This document shows positions 1-7,689 of a stretch of 64,000 nt of DNA, in pieces. The first letter of the stretch is position 1. Every line of letters starts with the position of its first letter. The position numbers and the translations under genes were made by a program. The notes beneath the pieces are model-generated. The model was not told where the DNA came from. It was given only the letters and a program-made list of their open reading frames with translations, and did not search any database. Origin of the DNA: CAWDDG01 sp963801065. Its GTDB lineage: Bacteria > Actinomycetota > Actinomycetes > Jiangellales > Jiangellaceae. The stretch spans positions 558,001 to 622,000 of the forward strand of contig CAWDDG010000008.1 of the NCBI GenBank assembly GCA_963801065.1, read 5' to 3'.

Positions 1-392
1 TCGGCGCGGACCAGACCCTCGTCCTCGAGCTGCTGCAGTGTCGGGTAGATCGAGCCGGGGCTCGGCCTCCACACGCCTTCGCTGCGTTCGGCGATCTCCT
101 GGATGATCTGGTAGCCGTTCATCGGCCGCTCGGTGAGCACGGCCAGGATGGCGGCGCGGATGTCGCCCCGGCGGGCCCGCGGCCCGCGCCAAGGGCCGCG
201 GGAGCCGCCGAAGCCCGGTGGGCCCCACGGTCCGCCGCCGCCGAAGAACGCCCATGGACCGAAGCCCGGAAAGCCTCCGACCTTGCCACGGCGCCCGGTC
301 ATCGTGGCGAGCAACATCGCGGCCGGGCCGCGGCAGCCGTGTCCGTGACCGAGCCACGGTCCCGGGACGGTGTACGTCGCATTCATCATCAT
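1..392 (-). CDS. PadR-family transcriptional regulator (3' part beyond window)
   Basis: Read on the minus strand from the MMM start run at 392-384. A glycine/proline/tryptophan-rich N-terminal segment of about 75 residues (GFGPWAFFGGGGPWGPPGF type) is followed by the winged-helix of PadR regulators: RRGDIRAAILAVL, MNGYQIIQEI and PSPGSIYPTLQQLEDEGLV. The gene runs off the left edge, so the C-terminal dimerisation helix is not seen. PadR proteins are usually local repressors of transporter or stress genes; the target is not visible here. The Gly-rich head is common in actinobacterial PadR proteins. It diverges from gatC. The family call is firm, the function is not known. Confidence 0.9.
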   Translation of the reverse strand, partial: MMMNATYTVPGPWLGHGHGCRGPAAMLLATMTGRRGKVGGFPGFGPWAFFGGGGPWGPPGFGGSRGPWRGPRARRGDIRAAILAVLTERPMNGYQIIQEIAERSEGVWRPSPGSIYPTLQQLEDEGLVRA

Positions 393-416
393 CACCCGAT
401 CCACTCGCGAGACCTC

Positions 417-430
417 AACGATATATCGCG
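417..430. promoter_or_regulatory. palindrome upstream of the PadR gene, possible autoregulatory operator
   Basis: The perfect palindrome CGATATATCG (419-428) lies about 27 bases upstream of the PadR start. It is AT-rich in a very GC-rich setting. PadR regulators often bind palindromes in their own promoter, so autoregulation is a reasonable inference; no binding evidence exists here. Confidence 0.35.
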
Positions 431-577
431 ACCGTTCGCGTGACAAGGGACCTGCGTCCAGTCTGGCCCTGCCATCGGTCGGCCCTGCAGGCAGCCGGGT
501 ATGGGGCGACCGCAACGTCCGCGACACGCCGTACGATCTACGGGTTGCCGTCCCATCCGCGGAGGAGCTCGACCCGC

Positions 578-877
578 ATGCCCTCGATCAGCCGTGACGA
601 GGCCGCGCACCTGGCGAGGCTCGCACGCCTCGACCTCGCGCCGGACGAACTCGACCATCTGGCCGGCCAGCTTGACGCCATCGCGGGCTGGGTCGCGCGT
701 GTCTCCGAGGTCGCCGCCGACGACATCCCTCCGACGTCGCACGCGCTGCCGATGACCAACGTCTTCCGCGACGACGAGCTCCGGCCCTGCCTGACCGCCG
801 AGGCGGCGCTGGCCGCCGCTCCCGAGGCCGAGGACGGGCGCTTCCGGGTCCCGCGGATCCTGGACGAGGAGGTCTGA
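578..877 (+). CDS. gatC: aspartyl/glutamyl-tRNA amidotransferase subunit C
   Basis: A 99-residue protein with the GatC pattern: ISRDEAAHLARLARL at the start, PDELDHLAGQLDAI in the helical part, and a conserved tail DGRFRVPRILDEE. GatC is the small clamp subunit that holds GatA and GatB together in the complex converting Glu-tRNA(Gln) and Asp-tRNA(Asn) to the amide forms. The ATG at 578 is chosen because GGAGGAG lies at 561-567. Upstream in-frame codons give no GatC homology. The gene is first in gatCAB and ends one base before the gatA start, so translation is probably coupled. Confidence 0.97.
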   Translation: MPSISRDEAAHLARLARLDLAPDELDHLAGQLDAIAGWVARVSEVAADDIPPTSHALPMTNVFRDDELRPCLTAEAALAAAPEAEDGRFRVPRILDEEV

Positions 878-878
878 C

Positions 879-2393
879 ATGACCGACCTCACCCGGATGA
901 GCGCTTCCGACCTGGGTGCGGCGATTCGGGCCGGCGAGACCAGCGCCGTCGAGATCACCCAGGCTCACCTCGAGCGGATCGGGGCGGTCGACCGGGCCGT
1001 TCACGCGTACCTGCATGTCAACGCCGAGGGCGCGTTGGTCGCCGCGAAGGCCGTCGACGAGCGCCGCGCTCGCGGCGAAGAGCTCGGCCCACTCGCCGGC
1101 GTGCCGCTGGCGCTGAAGGACGTCTTCACCACGGCGGACATGCCGACGACCTGCGGATCGAAGATCCTCGACGGCTGGCGGCCACCGTACGACGCGACGG
1201 TCACGCGGCGGCTGCGTGCGGCCGGGATCGTGATCCTGGGCAAGACCAACCTCGACGAGTTCGCGATGGGCTCGTCGACGGAGAACTCGGCTTTCGGGCC
1301 GACGCACAACCCGTGGGACCTCACCCGGATCCCCGGTGGTTCCGGCGGCGGCTCCTCGGCGTCGCTGGCCTCGTACCAGGCACCCCTTGCGATCGGCACA
1401 GACACCGGCGGCTCGATCCGTCAACCTGCCGCCGTCACCGGGACGGTCGGCGTGAAGCCGACGTATGGCGGCACCAGCCGATTTGGCCTCGTCGCCTGCG
1501 CGTCGAGCCTCGACCAAGCCGGTCCGTGCGCTCGCGACGTCCTCGACGCAGCGCTGCTGCACGAGGTCATCGCGGGCTACGACCCGTGTGACTCCACCAG
1601 CATCGACGCGCCAGTGCCACCGGTCGTGGACGCGGCGAGACGTGGTGCGGACGGGGACCTGTCCGGTCTCCGGGTCGGCGTGGTCGAGGAGTTCGGCGGC
1701 GAGGGTTACCAGGCCGGCGTCGAGACCCGGTTCCGCGAGGCCGTCGAGCTGTTGGCGGAGCTCGGTGCCGAGGTGGTCGAGGTCTCGTGCCCGCACTTCA
1801 CCTACGGGCTGCCGGCGTACTACCTCATCCTGCCGAGCGAGGTCTCATCCAACCTGGCCCGTTTCGACGCGATGCGGTACGGCCTGCGGGTCGGCGACGA
1901 CGGCACCCGCAGCGCCGAAGAGGTCATGACACTGACCCGGGGCCAGGGGTTCGGCGCCGAGGCCAAGCGGCGGATCATGCTCGGGACCTACGCGCTGTCG
2001 AGTGGCTACTACGACGCGTACTACGGGCAGGCACAGAAGGTGCGCACGCTCATCGCACGCGACTTCGAGCGCGCGTTCGGCGAGGTCGACGTGCTCGTCT
2101 CGCCCACGACGCCGACGACGGCGTTCCCGATCGGCGAGCGGGTCGACGACCCGCTGGCGATGTACATGGCCGACCTGTGCACGATTCCGTCGAACCTGGC
2201 GGGAAATGCCGCCGCGTCGTTCCCCTGCGGGCTCGCCGACGAGGACGGCCTGCCAGTTGGCCTGCACGTCATGGCCCCGGTCCTGGCCGATGACCGGCTG
2301 TACCGGGTCGGTGCCGCGGTCGAGCAGGCCTACGCGCAGCGGTGGGGCGGGTCGTTACTCTCACGCGCACCCGAGCTGGAGGTCGCCCGATGA
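879..2393 (+). CDS. gatA: aspartyl/glutamyl-tRNA amidotransferase subunit A
   Basis: A 504-residue amidase-signature enzyme that hydrolyses glutamine and passes ammonia to GatB. The catalytic triad is visible: Lys80 in PLALKDVF, the cis-Ser155 in PGGSGGGSSAS, and the nucleophile Ser179 in GTDTGGSIRQPA. Length and motif positions match GatA of other bacteria. It starts directly after gatC and its stop codon overlaps the next start (ATGA). Together with gltX in this window, the complex would make Gln-tRNA(Gln) by the indirect route; no glutaminyl-tRNA synthetase is present here. Confidence 0.98.
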   Translation: MTDLTRMSASDLGAAIRAGETSAVEITQAHLERIGAVDRAVHAYLHVNAEGALVAAKAVDERRARGEELGPLAGVPLALKDVFTTADMPTTCGSKILDGWRPPYDATVTRRLRAAGIVILGKTNLDEFAMGSSTENSAFGPTHNPWDLTRIPGGSGGGSSASLASYQAPLAIGTDTGGSIRQPAAVTGTVGVKPTYGGTSRFGLVACASSLDQAGPCARDVLDAALLHEVIAGYDPCDSTSIDAPVPPVVDAARRGADGDLSGLRVGVVEEFGGEGYQAGVETRFREAVELLAELGAEVVEVSCPHFTYGLPAYYLILPSEVSSNLARFDAMRYGLRVGDDGTRSAEEVMTLTRGQGFGAEAKRRIMLGTYALSSGYYDAYYGQAQKVRTLIARDFERAFGEVDVLVSPTTPTTAFPIGERVDDPLAMYMADLCTIPSNLAGNAAASFPCGLADEDGLPVGLHVMAPVLADDRLYRVGAAVEQAYAQRWGGSLLSRAPELEVAR

Positions 2394-2605
2394 ACGCCAG
2401 GAACATCGCCACGATCGGCGCCCAGGCGATGGCAGTCGGAGGGCTGGTGCGAGAGATACGCAGGGCACGGGAGGAAGGCGACAAGCTCCGGCTGCTCGAC
2501 GCCATCGTGAACGTGCTGGCGATCGCGACGACGATCGCGATCCTGGTCCGTGAGATCCGCGATCGGCGGAACAACAAGAATCTGCTCGGCGAGGACCTGA
2601 CGTGA
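2390..2605 (+). CDS. small conserved-looking protein inside the gatCAB operon, one predicted hydrophobic helix
   Basis: A 71-residue product between gatA and gatB, overlapping both neighbours by four bases (ATGA at 2390-2393 and GTGA at 2602-2605), which argues strongly for translation. It has a basic/charged middle (REIRRAREEGDKLRLLD), a hydrophobic stretch AIVNVLAIATTIAILV (about residues 38-53) and a charged tail REIRDRRNNKN. This could be a small membrane-associated or amphipathic helical protein. I do not recognise the family. The tight coupling suggests a role with the amidotransferase or simple co-expression. Confidence 0.75.
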   Translation: MNARNIATIGAQAMAVGGLVREIRRAREEGDKLRLLDAIVNVLAIATTIAILVREIRDRRNNKNLLGEDLT

Positions 2606-4116
2606 CCACGACGGCCTTCGGCCTCCCGACGTTCGAGGACGCGATCGCGCGCTTCGACCCGGTCATGGGGCTCGAGGTTCACGTCGAGCTGGGTACTACG
2701 ACGAAGATGTTCTGCGGCTGCTCGACGGCGTTCGGCGCCGAGCCCAACTCGCAGGTGTGCCCGGTCTGCCTAGGCCTGCCCGGTTCGCTGCCGGTGATGA
2801 ACCGGTCGGCGGTCGAGTCAGCGATCCGGATCGGGCTCGCCCTCAACTGCTCGATCGCATCGTGGTGCCGGTTCGCGCGCAAGAACTACTTCTACCCGGA
2901 CATGCCGAAGAACTTCCAGATCTCGCAGTACGACGAACCGATCGCGTACGACGGCTGGATGGAGGTCGCGTACGACGGAGACACGTATCGGATCGGCATC
3001 GAGCGTGCCCACATGGAGGAGGACACCGGCAAGTCGCTTCACATCGGCGGCACCACCGGCCGCATCCACGGCGCGAGCCACTCGCTGCTCGACTACAACC
3101 GGTCCGGCATTCCGCTGATCGAGATCGTCACCAAGCCGATCGAGGTGCCACCGGAGATCTCGCCTGCCGTGGCGCGGGCGTACGTCACCCAGCTCCGCGA
3201 CCTCATCCTCGCCCTCGGGGTGTCGGAGGCGCGGATGGAGCTCGGGCAGATGCGCTGCGACGCCAACGTCTCGCTGAAGCGGTCCGGCGCAACCGCCCTC
3301 GGGACCCGGACGGAGACCAAGAACGTCAACTCGCTGCGTTCTGTCGAGCGGGCCATCACGTACGAGATCCGCAGGCAGGCGGCGGTTCTGGCTGAGGGTG
3401 GCACGATCGTCCAGGAGACCCGGCACTGGCACGAGGACACCGGTGTCACCACCTCGGGGCGGAGGAAGGAGGAGTCCGAGGACTACCGCTACTTCCCCGA
3501 GCCCGACCTCGTGCCGATCGCGCCGTCGCTCGAGTGGGTGGGGTCGCTGCGCTCGACGCTGCCCGAGCAGCCGTCCGTTCGACGGGCGCGGCTGCAGGGG
3601 GAGTGGGGCTTCACCGATCTGGAGATGCGTGACGTCGTCAACACGGGGGCGGTCGAGCTGGTGTCCGCGACCGTCGCCGCGGGTTCCGACGCCGCCGGCG
3701 CGAAGAAGTGGTGGCTGGGCGAGATCGCCCGTGTGGCCAACGAGCGCGGCGTCGAGCTGGATGCCGTGGGCGTCACGCCCGCTGATGTGGCCCGCGTGGA
3801 AGAGCTGATCGCCGCCGGCTCGCTGAACGACAAGCTGGCCCGGCAGGTGTTCGAGGGTGTGCTGGCGGGTGAGGGCTCGCCGGACGAGGTCGTGGCCGCC
3901 CGTGGTCTTGCCGTGGTGTCCGATGGCGGGGCGCTGGGCGCCGCCGTCGACGACGCGATCGCTGCCAACCCGGATGTCGCGGCGAGAGTGCGAGGCGGCA
4001 ACGTCGCGGCCGCCGGTGCGCTCATCGGCGCCGTCATGAAGGCCACTCGCGGCAAGGCCGACGCCGCTCGCGTCCGCGAGCTGATCCTGGAGCGCCTCGG
4101 CGCGCCCTCCAAATGA
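2602..4116 (+). CDS. gatB: aspartyl/glutamyl-tRNA amidotransferase subunit B
   Basis: A 504-residue GatB. It carries the hallmark GLEVHVELGTTTKMFCGC and PVCLGLPGSLPVMN at the N-terminus, RKNYFYPDMPKNFQISQYD, HMEEDTGKS and DYNRSGIPLIEIV in the kinase-like catalytic half, and the YqeY-like tRNA-binding tail. GatB phosphorylates the mischarged Glu/Asp on tRNA and then amidates it. The GTG start overlaps the stop of the preceding small gene. The stop codon sits inside the left inverted repeat at 4111, so the following hairpin probably also ends this transcript. Confidence 0.98.
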   Translation: MTTTAFGLPTFEDAIARFDPVMGLEVHVELGTTTKMFCGCSTAFGAEPNSQVCPVCLGLPGSLPVMNRSAVESAIRIGLALNCSIASWCRFARKNYFYPDMPKNFQISQYDEPIAYDGWMEVAYDGDTYRIGIERAHMEEDTGKSLHIGGTTGRIHGASHSLLDYNRSGIPLIEIVTKPIEVPPEISPAVARAYVTQLRDLILALGVSEARMELGQMRCDANVSLKRSGATALGTRTETKNVNSLRSVERAITYEIRRQAAVLAEGGTIVQETRHWHEDTGVTTSGRRKEESEDYRYFPEPDLVPIAPSLEWVGSLRSTLPEQPSVRRARLQGEWGFTDLEMRDVVNTGAVELVSATVAAGSDAAGAKKWWLGEIARVANERGVELDAVGVTPADVARVEELIAAGSLNDKLARQVFEGVLAGEGSPDEVVAARGLAVVSDGGALGAAVDDAIAANPDVAARVRGGNVAAAGALIGAVMKATRGKADAARVRELILERLGAPSK

Positions 4117-4186
4117 TCACGTTAAGTGGGCTTGTTGGGCCGTTACCAGGTCTCGGCACCTGGTAACGGCCCAACAAGCCTGGTAA
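4111..4186 (+). repeat. left 76-bp inverted repeat with a 23-bp hairpin
   Basis: This unit contains an almost ideal hairpin: a 23-bp stem (4129-4151 with 4158-4180) and a 6-base loop CTCGGC. The whole unit is repeated in inverted orientation at 5340-5415 with only three differences. Two of these are a compensating pair that turns a T-A stem pair into G-C, so pairing is kept. It lies directly downstream of gatB and could act as its terminator, but the outer arm AAATGATCACGTTAAGT is outside the stem and is also repeated. Confidence 0.9.
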
Positions 4187-4240
4187 GGCGGCAACGGTCA
4201 ACGTGCTGCGGGCCGACCGGTCTGAAGGTGGTACGAAATC

Positions 4241-5212
4241 TCAGGCGGCGAACCCGGAGTGCGACCGCTTGGCGGCTCGGGCAAACGCCCTGCGGAATCT
4301 GTCCGCGATGAGATCGGGCCGGGCGAGATCGGCCCAGATGATTCGCACGACCTCGAAGCCCAGCTCGCGGAGCCGGTCTTCGCGCTGCTTCTCCTGCCAC
4401 ACCACATCGCCCGGGTCCTGCCCAGGATGAAGTAGCCGGCCATATTTGATCTTGCCGTCGAACTCGCCGATCGTTCGATGCTCTTCGAAAAGGAAGTCGA
4501 CGCGCGCCGCGGGATCGCTGCCCAAACCGTCGATGACGACCTGCAAGTCCGGGCGCGGGAGGCCGGCGAGGTCGAGACGAACCCGGGTGCGGGACTCGCC
4601 GACGCTTTCGGCTCGACCGTCGGAGAACTCGACAACGCGCCCCGCGTTCCGAGCACCTGGCCAGTCGCGCGTCTGCTCCAGCGTCGACAACAGCTCGTCG
4701 GCGCTGGTCAGATCCGCGTGCAACGCTGCGTCGGCTACGGCAACCGACGGCTCGAACGGCGTGACGCGCGCCGTGTCGACGACACCACGGGCGGTGCATG
4801 CCACGGCGACGCCGTCGATCTCGTCGACCTGATCGCTGGCCAGCTGTGCCGCGTGGTGCCAAACGCCCGCCTCGAATCGCGGCGACACGCCCGGAGCGCG
4901 GGTGACGTGCACGGCCGAGAGGTCGAGCCCCCAGGTGGGAAGCCGCCGCATGACCATCGCGGATGTGTGGCTGACGACGACCGGAGCGCTCAACGTGCAG
5001 ACGACTGCATGGACGAGGGCACGGTGTCGGGCCTCGTCGTCCATCGCACGCCAGAGGTCGCGCTCGACGTAGGCGCCACGCCGGATGGTCACCCACGCGC
5101 CGGACCGGCGACACTGGGTGATTTCGTCGTCGGAAAATCCAGCGTCCAGGGCCTGTCGACGGAGAATCACGCCGCCTTGGGTCGCGGCAATGCCGGCGAG
5201 CTTCGGATCCAC
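4241..5212 (-). CDS. AbiEi-like N-terminal domain plus DUF559/PD-(D/E)XK nuclease-like protein
   Basis: A 323-residue protein. Residues 1-50 resemble the winged-helix AbiEi antitoxin domain (QGGVILRRQALDAGFSDDEITQ, WVTIRRGAYV). The C-terminal 120 residues show a restriction-endonuclease-like core: E206, then RVDFLF with D239, then IGEFDGK with E250 and K254, and the DUF559/Vsr-like ending EKQREDRLRELGFEVVRIIWADL. Such proteins are frequent, often multi-copy and of unknown role in actinobacteria. The gene sits alone between two inverted hairpin repeats and between two converging neighbours. GTG start at 5212. Antitoxin activity is a guess from homology; no partner toxin gene is next to it. Confidence 0.8.
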   Translation of the reverse strand: MDPKLAGIAATQGGVILRRQALDAGFSDDEITQCRRSGAWVTIRRGAYVERDLWRAMDDEARHRALVHAVVCTLSAPVVVSHTSAMVMRRLPTWGLDLSAVHVTRAPGVSPRFEAGVWHHAAQLASDQVDEIDGVAVACTARGVVDTARVTPFEPSVAVADAALHADLTSADELLSTLEQTRDWPGARNAGRVVEFSDGRAESVGESRTRVRLDLAGLPRPDLQVVIDGLGSDPAARVDFLFEEHRTIGEFDGKIKYGRLLHPGQDPGDVVWQEKQREDRLRELGFEVVRIIWADLARPDLIADRFRRAFARAAKRSHSGFAA

Positions 5213-5339
5213 GGCGTCAGAGCCTGTGTCTTTGCATGGCAGATTTCAATGGTGCCCGCGAACCTGTGGATAAGGTGTTCCGCTTCGTTCCGTCAACGCT
5301 CCACACGTCGCGGGTACTCAAGAACCCAACTCGCAGCCG

Positions 5340-5415
5340 TTACCGGGCTTGTGGGGCCGTTACCAGGTGCCGAGACCTGGTAACGGCCCCACAAGCCCAC
5401 TTAACGTGATCATTT
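5340..5415 (-). repeat. right 76-bp inverted repeat with a 23-bp hairpin
   Basis: This is the inverted partner of 4111-4186, with 73 of 76 positions identical. The stem again has a 6-base loop, and the single changed stem pair is changed on both arms. It lies just beyond the stop codon of the sugar dehydrogenase gene that converges from the right, so it could terminate that gene, and it lies upstream of the AbiEi/DUF559 gene. Confidence 0.9.
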
Positions 5416-5422
5416 TGCCGGG

Positions 5423-6559
5423 CTAGCCTTGAGGTTCGAGCGTGACACGGAGGATGCGGTCGTCGCCCGCACGCGGGTCGCCGCGGCCGTCGGTGTTGTT
5501 CGTCAGCACCCACAGCGTCCCGTCTGGAGCGAGCGCGGCGACACGAAGCCGGCCGAACTCTCCGGCGGCGAAGTCGGTCGGCGTGCCCACTACGCCGTCA
5601 GGGATCGGGACCTGCCAAAGCCGCTGGCCGCGCAGGGCCGCGAGGAAGATGGTGTCCCGGACGTAGGCGATACCGCTCGGGGAGGCCTCGGCGGTCGTCC
5701 ACTGGGCGACCGGTTCCACGAATCGCTCGTCACCCCCTACCCCCTCGACGATGGGCCAGCCGTAGTTGTCGCCCGCCTCGATGAGGTTCAGCTCGTCCCA
5801 CGTGTTCTGGCCGAACTCGCTCGCCCACAGCCGCCCGTCGTCGTCGAACGCCAGGCCCTGCACGTTGCGGTGGCCGTAGGAGAAGACCGGCGATCCGTCG
5901 AAGGGGTTGTCCGAGGGCACCGAGCCGTCCGGGTTCAGCCGAAGGATCTTGCCGCCCAGCGACTCCAGATCCTGCGCCCGATCCGGTGAGGAGGCGTCGC
6001 CCGTGGAGACGTACAACATCCCATCCGGGCCGAAGGCGAGCCGACCACCGTTGTGGTTGCCTGCCTTGGGGATGCCCTCGATGACGACCTCGGGTTCACC
6101 GAGCGCCGTGCCGTCGAAGGACATCCGCACGACGCGGTTGTCGTCGGCGGCGGTGAAGTAGGCGTAGACCGTCGGTGGCCCGGGCGGGATCGCGAGGCCG
6201 AGGAGGCCGCCCTCCCCGCCGGGCTGGACACCGGGCACCTGCCCGACCTCGGCCACCCCCCCGGACGCTGTGACATGCAGGATCCGGGCCGAGTCGCGCT
6301 CGGAGACCAGGGCCGAGCCGTCGGCGAGGAAGGCCAGGCCCCATGGCGCCTCGAGGCCGGTGACGAGATCGTCGAACGCGGTGGGCACGACCGGCCCCGC
6401 TTGGATCGTGGGTGTCGGTGTGGTCGGCGTCGTCGAGGGCTGGGTTGGGGAGCGGGTCGTCGGCGCGCGGGAGGGCTCCGGTTCGTCGTCGGAGCAAGCG
6501 CAGAGGAGAAGAAGAAGGCCGAGGACCAGGCACCCGGGTACGGTGCGCGGTTGCCGCAT
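5423..6559 (-). CDS. PQQ-dependent sugar dehydrogenase (glucose/sorbosone dehydrogenase family), lipoprotein
   Basis: A 378-residue product. Residues 1-25 form a lipoprotein signal (hydrophobic LVLGLLLLLCAC with a lipobox Cys), followed by a Pro/Thr/Ser-rich linker. The rest is a GSDH-type beta-propeller: LEAPWGLAFLADGSALVSERD, GGEGGLLGLAIPP, NHNGGRLAFGPDGMLYVSTGD, YGHRNVQGLAFD, ASEFGQNTWDELNLIEAGDNYGWP. These are typical of soluble, cell-surface aldose dehydrogenases that use PQQ. The ATG at 6559 is chosen because it starts the signal peptide; a longer reading frame upstream has no homology. The gene diverges from the 2-hydroxyacid dehydrogenase. The substrate is not known. Confidence 0.92.
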   Translation of the reverse strand: MRQPRTVPGCLVLGLLLLLCACSDDEPEPSRAPTTRSPTQPSTTPTTPTPTIQAGPVVPTAFDDLVTGLEAPWGLAFLADGSALVSERDSARILHVTASGGVAEVGQVPGVQPGGEGGLLGLAIPPGPPTVYAYFTAADDNRVVRMSFDGTALGEPEVVIEGIPKAGNHNGGRLAFGPDGMLYVSTGDASSPDRAQDLESLGGKILRLNPDGSVPSDNPFDGSPVFSYGHRNVQGLAFDDDGRLWASEFGQNTWDELNLIEAGDNYGWPIVEGVGGDERFVEPVAQWTTAEASPSGIAYVRDTIFLAALRGQRLWQVPIPDGVVGTPTDFAAGEFGRLRVAALAPDGTLWVLTNNTDGRGDPRAGDDRILRVTLEPQG

Positions 6560-6665
6560 CACCGAATCGTTGCACGGAGCCTCGAAGGGCGTGGCATTCC
6601 TACGCTCGAGGCGCCAGCTTCGCGCTGACGTGGCGACTGCGGGAGCGCCGGGTAGGTTCGGCCGG

Positions 6666-7589
6666 GTGGTTGATCGACGCAGCGTCCTCCAGCCGTTCGC
6701 GCTCGAAGGACCGTTGAGCGCGCTGCCGGGCACGCTCGACGTCTCCACCTGGGACGGCACCGGATATCCGGCGGATGAGGTGCTGGCACGCACCGAGTTC
6801 TACGTGATGCCGTACACGTTCGAGCCGGTCACCGGCGAGGTGATCGCGAAGATGCCGCGCCTCGAGGTGGTCCAGACGCTGACCGCCGGGTTCGAGCACG
6901 TGACACCGTTCCTCCGGGACGGGATCGTGTTGTGCAACGCGCGCGGTGTCCACGACGCCAGCACCGCGGAGCTCGCGGTCGCCCTGACACTCGCGTCGCT
7001 GCGGGCGATCCCGGAGTTCGTCCGGGCTCAGGACCGCGAGGAGTGGGCGTACGCGGAACGGCCGTCGCTGGCGGACCGGACGGTGCTCGTCGTGGGGTAC
7101 GGCTCGGTGGGCACGGCCGTCGAGCGCCGTCTGTCGCCGTTCGAGTGTGACGTGCTGCGCGTGGCGCGGGCCCCCCGCGAGGGCGTCGCGGGCTTAGAGG
7201 CGCTGCCATCGCTGCTCGGGCGGGCCGACGTCGTCGTGCTGACCGTCCCGCTGACCGATCAGACCAGGCGGATGGTCGACGCCGCGTTCCTCTCCCGGAT
7301 GCGCGACGGCGCGTTGCTGGTCAACGTCGCGCGTGGGGCGGTGGTGGACACCGACGCGCTGCTTGTCGAGCTGGAGGCTGGCCGGCTCCGTGCTGCGCTG
7401 GACGTCACGGACCCGGAGCCGCCGCCGCCGGGGCATCCGCTCTGGTCGGCGCCCGGCGTGTTGATCTCGCCGCACGTGGGCGGCAACACGACGGCGTTCC
7501 CGCCGCGCGCGCGTCGCCTGGTCCGCGACCAGCTGGAGCGGTACGCGACCGGCACGCCGCTCGCCAACATCGTCGTCGAACGCTTGTAG
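6666..7589 (+). CDS. D-isomer specific 2-hydroxyacid dehydrogenase
   Basis: A 307-residue NAD-dependent dehydrogenase. The Rossmann fingerprint VLVVGYGSVGTAVERRL is central. It is followed by DVVVLTVPLTDQTRRMVD, the catalytic-region LVNVARGAVVDTDALLVELEAGRLRAALDVTDPEPPPPGHPLW and the catalytic His in SPHVGGNT. It resembles phosphoglycerate-dehydrogenase-like and glyoxylate-reductase-like proteins but is shorter than SerA and lacks ACT domains. GTG at 6666 is the chosen start (VVDRRSVLQPF); longer forms overlap the divergent gene. The substrate cannot be told. Confidence 0.88.
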   Translation: MVDRRSVLQPFALEGPLSALPGTLDVSTWDGTGYPADEVLARTEFYVMPYTFEPVTGEVIAKMPRLEVVQTLTAGFEHVTPFLRDGIVLCNARGVHDASTAELAVALTLASLRAIPEFVRAQDREEWAYAERPSLADRTVLVVGYGSVGTAVERRLSPFECDVLRVARAPREGVAGLEALPSLLGRADVVVLTVPLTDQTRRMVDAAFLSRMRDGALLVNVARGAVVDTDALLVELEAGRLRAALDVTDPEPPPPGHPLWSAPGVLISPHVGGNTTAFPPRARRLVRDQLERYATGTPLANIVVERL

Positions 7590-7689
7590 CGGAGCGAGGC
7601 AGGTCGCGCAGGACCTGGGGGCAGAAATACGGCGGCTTCGGGCCCGCCTCGGGGTTGCCTTGTCGGCGGGTTCCGGCACACTGCGGGGC

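Noticed and set aside
4241..5212. A complete toxin-antitoxin pair
   Set aside because: Only the AbiEi-like/DUF559 fusion is present; no AbiEii-type nucleotidyltransferase toxin is next to it.
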